Source: Orthonyx spaldingii (lineage: Eukaryota; Chordata; Aves; Passeriformes; Orthonychidae). Taken from it: 64,000 nucleotides of DNA. This document shows positions 59,833 through 64,000 of the stretch, in pieces. The notes beneath the pieces are model-generated. The model was not told where the DNA came from and did no database searches. It saw only the letters and a list, made by a program, of their open reading frames with translations. Both the position numbers and the translations under genes were made by a program. Location of the stretch: NCBI GenBank assembly GCA_013397795.1, contig VZTJ01004779.1:883386-947385 (forward strand). The letters run 5' to 3'. Positions within the stretch are counted from its first letter, which is position 1. The number at the start of each line of letters is the position of its first letter.

Positions 59833-60400
59833 AAGAAGCTCAACATGAACCCTCAATGTGCACTCACAGCCCAGAAGCCAAACATATTCTGGGCTGCATC
59901 AAAAGCAGTGTGGCCAGGAGGTTGATGGAGGTGATTTTATACTCTCTATATAGGTGAGACCCTGTCTGCAGTACTGTGTCAACTCTGAGGTCCCCAGCAT
60001 TAGAAGGAGGAGAATCAGCTGGAAAAGTTCCAGAGGAGGCCACAAAGATGGTCAGAGTGTTGGAGTACTCTTCTGTGGACACAGGCTGAGAGAGTTGGGA
60101 CTGTTCAGCCTGGACAAGAGAATGCTCTGAAGATACCTTATAGTACCTGCCAGTACCTAAAGGGAGCCTACAAGACAGATGGAGTGAACATTTTACAAGG
60201 GCATGTAGTGATAGGACAGGGTGTAATGGCTTCAATCTGAAAGAGTGTACATTTAGATTGAATATAAGGAGGAAAAAATTACTGCAAGGGTAGAAAGGCA
60301 CTGGAAAGGGTTGTAAATCATCATGGTGGTGCTGGGTTCACAGTTGAACCTGATGATCTTAAAGTTCTCTTCCAAAATTAACAATTCTATGATTCTGCGA
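59833..60400 (+). repeat. CR1 LINE copy with ORF2 C-terminal remnant
   Basis: The longest CR1 remnant here: gctcaacatgaaccctcaat, attctgggctgcatcaaaag, cagtgtggccaggaggttga, gtgagaccctgtctgcagta, gttccagaggaggccacaaa, ggctgagagagttgggactg, ttcagcctggacaagagaat and cctgccagtacctaaaggga. A degraded SDRTRGNGF-equivalent motif lies at 60207-60239 and the 3' tip caattctatgattctgcgat at 60382-60401. Frameshifts and stops make it non-functional. The 145-codon minus-strand frame (59864-60301) is antisense to it. Confidence 0.95.
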
Positions 60401-60401
60401 T

Positions 60402-60441
60402 CTTTGAGGTCCCCTCGAACCCAACCCGTTCTATGACTCTA
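60402..60441 (+). repeat. Second CR1 3' tip abutting the first
   Basis: Directly after the tip of the preceding CR1 comes another CR1-like end, ctttgaggtcccctcgaacc followed by caacccgttctatgactct. Its wording differs from the tip just before it, so the end is not a simple slippage duplicate. Confidence 0.75.
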
Positions 60442-62690
60442 AAGTGCATGAAAGGCATACTAAATTTTGCCAGCATCTCCAAGGGATGTAGGTGCCTGTA
60501 TTCAGATGATTGCCGTTTCTCAGATTCACAAGTTTAATGAAACGTAAGCTTCTAGATACAGTAAACAATAGAACTTAAAAATATGAGCTCCATGTGTTTC
60601 ACATAACACTAGCTTCTACTCTATTGTGTAGGTGAGTGGAAAAAAATTACCAACATTTTATCCAAAATAGTTGGGTGTTTCTCACTCTATTCAGAGTAGA
60701 CATGCTGACTGACAAAAGAAAAAGGCTATACTAACTCAAAAGGATAAATTTTGAGAAGATAATCAGAACTAAATAGTTTAATATGATATAAGCAGCCTTC
60801 TCAGTTTTAAATTTTAATGTGTCTAAACTACTTTGTTTAAAATTAAAAGACACAAACAAAACCCAAAGTAAAAAAAAAAAAGAATAAAAAAAGATGCATA
60901 TCATATTACAAAATTTACAAAACTTGAAATGCATTTCATAGTATCCCACAGTACCATCGTTATTGCCAGTGCCATAAAAATGTATGCTGATCTTTTCTAA
61001 TTTTTCTTGAAAGCCTTTACAGATTCTTGTAATGCGACAGGCTAAAGCTTTGATCTTTGTAAAAACTTTTAACAATACCATATTAACTGGCTACTATAAA
61101 TCAAATCTTTTTACAACACAAAACATATGTTTTAATCATTTTACAGGTTTAAATCCGGGTTTAAGGATTTTTTTTTTTTAAAGTTTGGTAACAGCAAATC
61201 TTATTACTTCAAATGTTACACTATGATTCATACTTGTTTACATGACTGCTACTACAATGCACCAGTTACGAGTGTGAGGCCAACCCTCCTTCTGTTACAT
61301 CCTCATGTGAACTTCCAAATCAACTCTATTCAATACTTCTGCTCCTAGTTTGATTCAAGATTTACTGACATGCACAAAAATGGGAACAACAGAAGGTATT
61401 TTTCAACATGGGATATGATTGCCAAAAGGAAAATTTTATACATTGTTATTTAAATGTCCACCAATCTGCAGATCTTGATAGACAAATCCTTGCTTTACCT
61501 TGCCTTTTCCACACAGTTTTCATTTATTCTTTACTGAATGGCATCTGACAAGCATCATGAAGACAGAAATAAATGAAATTAACAAGGAAGGTTATAAAGG
61601 TGAAATGGGATAGCTGATTTGGTAAAACAAAGACATAGAAGATCCTTCCAGCAACCAATCCCAGTGTAACAGATACACAGTAGAATGATTGGCCCCAAAC
61701 ACCTGACGTTTATTTTTGTGAACTATACAAGCCATTCTCTTTCCCAGGCTGCTAAACTCTAATTGGAAATTAAGGTCAGATAACACAGCCCTGAAAACTG
61801 AGGCTAATTTCTGCTTCACTGTTTCATAAGAGAATAAAATTTATTAGCTGGACCTAGGGATTAGGTAAGGTGCTTGGGTTTTTTGTGTGAATCCATGAAT
61901 TCAGAATTCATAGCAACAATTTCGCATGTTCAGATTCCCTTTGATTTCCACTGGCCTACTTTATAATTTCCAAAAGTTCATTCCCGATATTGGACATATC
62001 AGAAAAAAAACCAAAAAAAAACCCCAAAAAGCCCAAACTACCCACAGAAAACATCAAGAACAACTTTTACCCATCAAATGCCTTAAGATAAAATAAGTGA
62101 ATTATCTTTTTATTATTGCTGCTCCTTTCTTATGACTTGTAATTAATATACACAGTTGTTTCTCGCCTGTATCCACATCTTGCTATTTTGTTTTTAAAAG
62201 TACAAAAAGCGTATACAAGGTTTTAGCAGTGCAATGGAAATATACTCTTGTGCTCTGAAATTAAAACACTGATTATGTACATTATTTTTCCTACCTTCAG
62301 CATCTCTGGGGATCTTTTTTTTGATACAGAGTCCAGGAGGGAAATTAGACAACATAAAGATTTAACAACATGATTTTTGTTTACTTTAACCTGCTGCATG
62401 AAGGATTATATTATTAAGTATGTGTTTTATTACCTATTCTATCGTTGAATATTAGCTCAAGAAAACAGAGCATTCTTATTTTAAAAATCATGAGAGGGGT
62501 TTTCTGTTTATTAAAGTAATATTCTATTCTATTCTTCTATTCAAAGGACATGCTAAATTACTTTATCTATGCAGATGAATGTTGCTAATACAACAACACA
62601 AGAAGGGGAGAACCACTTCACAATGATGGTACCTTAAATGAGTAAATTGTTCCTTTCACACACAATACTCGTGCTCAGTAAGTCTCACAT
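60442..62690. other. AT-rich non-coding stretch
   Basis: No gene is supported. A 116-codon minus-strand frame (60731-61081) spans an A-rich tract and a conserved-looking segment. An A-rich simple run lies at about 62002-62030. Plus-strand donor-like GTGAGT (about 60632) and GTAAGG (about 61865) sites lack coding frames upstream. Confidence 0.45.
60930..61080. promoter_or_regulatory. Candidate regulatory element with TCF/LEF-like sites
   Basis: Unique sequence with the word gctttgatctttgt at 61047-61060. It contains CTTTGATCT (a perfect TCF/LEF-type core in reverse) overlapping a second CTTTG core. No repeat signature was seen. It is speculative without cross-species conservation. Confidence 0.15.
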
Positions 62691-63102
62691 TGCCCCTAAC
62701 TGACCTGATAAGACCAGTGCACTCGGTATTTGAGGCTGATCCTGCAGACTTCTGAAAATGCCCACAGGTCTTGGGGAATATCCTGTCCCAGCAAGGCAAG
62801 CACAAGCTATTGCAAGGCACCCTTCACCCCACTGCCTTGTGCCAGCACTAGTATTCCTACAGCCACATGGATCACAAACCTTCTTCTCCCAGTCAGTTTT
62901 CAGACAGATTAAACAAAAGATTAATTTTTATCTGGGAAATTAATTCCAGTTTTCTAATGCTACTCATCCTACAGCAGTGAGCAGAGCACTTCCAGCACAA
63001 AGAAAGGGGTGGGATGGCTGCTTTCTGTAGCAGCCCACATTTCTGGCTATCTGAAGGGACTGGTGTGCTGCAGCACTCCACGTCTCTCAGGGTAGATTAA
63101 AT
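62691..63102. other. GC-richer unique stretch
   Basis: Less AT-rich than most of the window. Overlapping plus-strand frames (62730-62912, 62758-62943) are explained by composition. No repeat words were identified. Confidence 0.35.
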
Positions 63103-63158
63103 GCACTTCTGCATTCAGGGGGAATAACAAACTGCTATTCCCCCACTGAGATCAGTGC
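63103..63158. ncRNA. Strong imperfect hairpin, miRNA-precursor-like
   Basis: Arms GGGGGAATA (63118-63126) and TATTCCCCC (63136-63144) are perfectly complementary around a 9-nt loop. Outward, four more pairs (63114-63117 with 63147-63150, one G-T wobble), a 2x2 internal loop, three pairs (63109-63111 with 63153-63155), a 3-nt bulge and three closing pairs (63103-63105 with 63156-63158) give 19 pairs in 56 nt. The shape resembles a short miRNA precursor or a transcriptional or structural hairpin. Seed conservation and expression are unknown. The strand cannot be assigned. Confidence 0.3.
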
Positions 63159-64000
63159 CTGACTAAATGAGCATTCCTCTTCTCTGCTGCCTGTTGCAAA
63201 GCAAATAGGTAATTTTGAAGGTTTAAACTCATCTGTCTGATTTCATGCTGGAAAAAGAGAGGAGTGCTACGGCTGGAGCTGATCTCAGCTGAGAGGCTGC
63301 ACAAATCACAGGGTTCAGTGCTTGTCACCTCCCCATGCAAGATGCCTGCCCTGGGCAAGGAGGAAGCTCAGCAAGGCACAGCCTCCGGCTGGGGTTTATG
63401 AGAAAAGAAGCACATGAATAGGTGTGTTGTGGGGGTCTCTCTTCTCTCAATAATAGCATAAGGAAAAGATTTCTGGAAAGGAGATGGACAGTTGCTATTC
63501 CACATATGGATTCTGTGGAGGTTAATTTACCACTGCAACAGGTAGTTTTCCCTCCCACTGCTTGATGAATTTGAGAAATTCATAATAGTCACTAAAGGAA
63601 TAGAGTTATAAATGTAAATTTGCATTGCCAGCTGAGATATAGCAGTTATATGGAAGAGCCTAGGGGGTACAGACTTACCCAACTTCAAACGCTAGCATTA
63701 AGGTATATTCTAAGGTTGCTGCTTCCTATGGAGTGCATTGCTACTGTGTGGAGTAAGGTGTGAAGTTTTTCCAACAGGAAAATGAAGAACCAGCAGTGTA
63801 CACAATGGGATTCAGGCAGGTATTTTTATATTGGAGTTAAGTGCCTGAGAGGGTGCAGCATCAACATGGACTTAAAGTGATACACATTTGTACATGCCAT
63901 GAGTTATTAGTAGGAGAAGTGGTATAGAGTCCCTCCTGGGGGACAGCAAGGAAAAGGTATTCTCTCAGGCTTTTGCTCCTGCAGGCAGAATACAGGCTAC
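63159..64000. other. GC-richer to AT-rich unique sequence at window end
   Basis: Minus-strand frames at 63152-63358 and 63325-63558 overlap and lack splice support. No CR1 or SINE words appear. The feature, if any, may continue beyond the window. Confidence 0.35.

Noticed and set aside
59864..60301. 145-codon minus-strand frame as a gene
   Set aside because: It is antisense to a CR1 copy along its whole length.
60731..61081. 116-codon minus-strand frame as a gene
   Set aside because: Phe/Lys/Ile-rich, spans an A-tract, and has no splice or start support; kept only as part of a possible regulatory segment.
1..64000. CRISPR array, operon, prophage or other prokaryotic system
   Set aside because: No regularly spaced repeats, no tightly packed reading frames with ribosome-binding sites, and abundant vertebrate retroelements.

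Overview
The window looks like nuclear DNA of a bird, probably a passerine. It is AT-rich, has no prokaryotic-style gene density, ribosome-binding sites or operons, and its interspersed repeats are those of bird genomes. At least a dozen CR1 LINE fragments are visible by their conserved 3' ends and by remnants of the ORF2 C-terminus. There is also one short element made of a tRNA-Ile(AAT)-like head joined to a CR1-like tail. That design matches the zebra-finch SINE I know as TguSINE1; the family name is from memory and was not searched.

There is no complete protein-coding gene. Every open frame is short (longest 145 codons) and most are chance frames or lie across repeats. The window is best read as intergenic sequence or as part of one or more very long introns. 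I see no CpG-island-like promoter. A few segments have splice-site and frame properties that could make them exons: plus strand 31017-31127 (strongest: good acceptor and donor, 111 nt, symmetric phase), 39805-39861, and the 3' part 20567-20723; minus strand 5633-5696, 20818-20904, 52508-52756 and the alternative 30919-31112. I do not recognise any of the encoded peptides, so no gene is named. The candidates lie on both strands and cannot be joined into one gene from this sequence.

Layout: 1-9.5 kb is AT-rich with a GC-richer island at 2.18-3.13 kb and two small CR1 tails. 9.6-9.7 kb holds the tRNA-derived SINE. 10-25 kb is mostly unique AT-rich DNA with a G-free/G4-prone strand at 11.3 kb, two CR1 tails near 16.4 and 17.5 kb, and a CpG-bearing open segment near 22.1 kb. 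25.5-30.0 kb carries CR1 copies and an LTR-like repeat. 30.9-41 kb holds exon candidates, conserved-element-like unique DNA and one CR1. 41.9-42.4 kb has nested tandem duplications around a single undetermined base. 43-60.5 kb is richer in CR1 (43.7, 48.7, 51.1, 51.9, 56.0, 59.8 kb). The last 3.5 kb contains a GC-richer stretch with a strong imperfect hairpin at 63.1 kb.

I found no CRISPR array, phage, operon or other genetic system, and no good evidence for a new biological system. The most checkable items are the exon candidates, the duplication across the N, the SINE and the hairpin.
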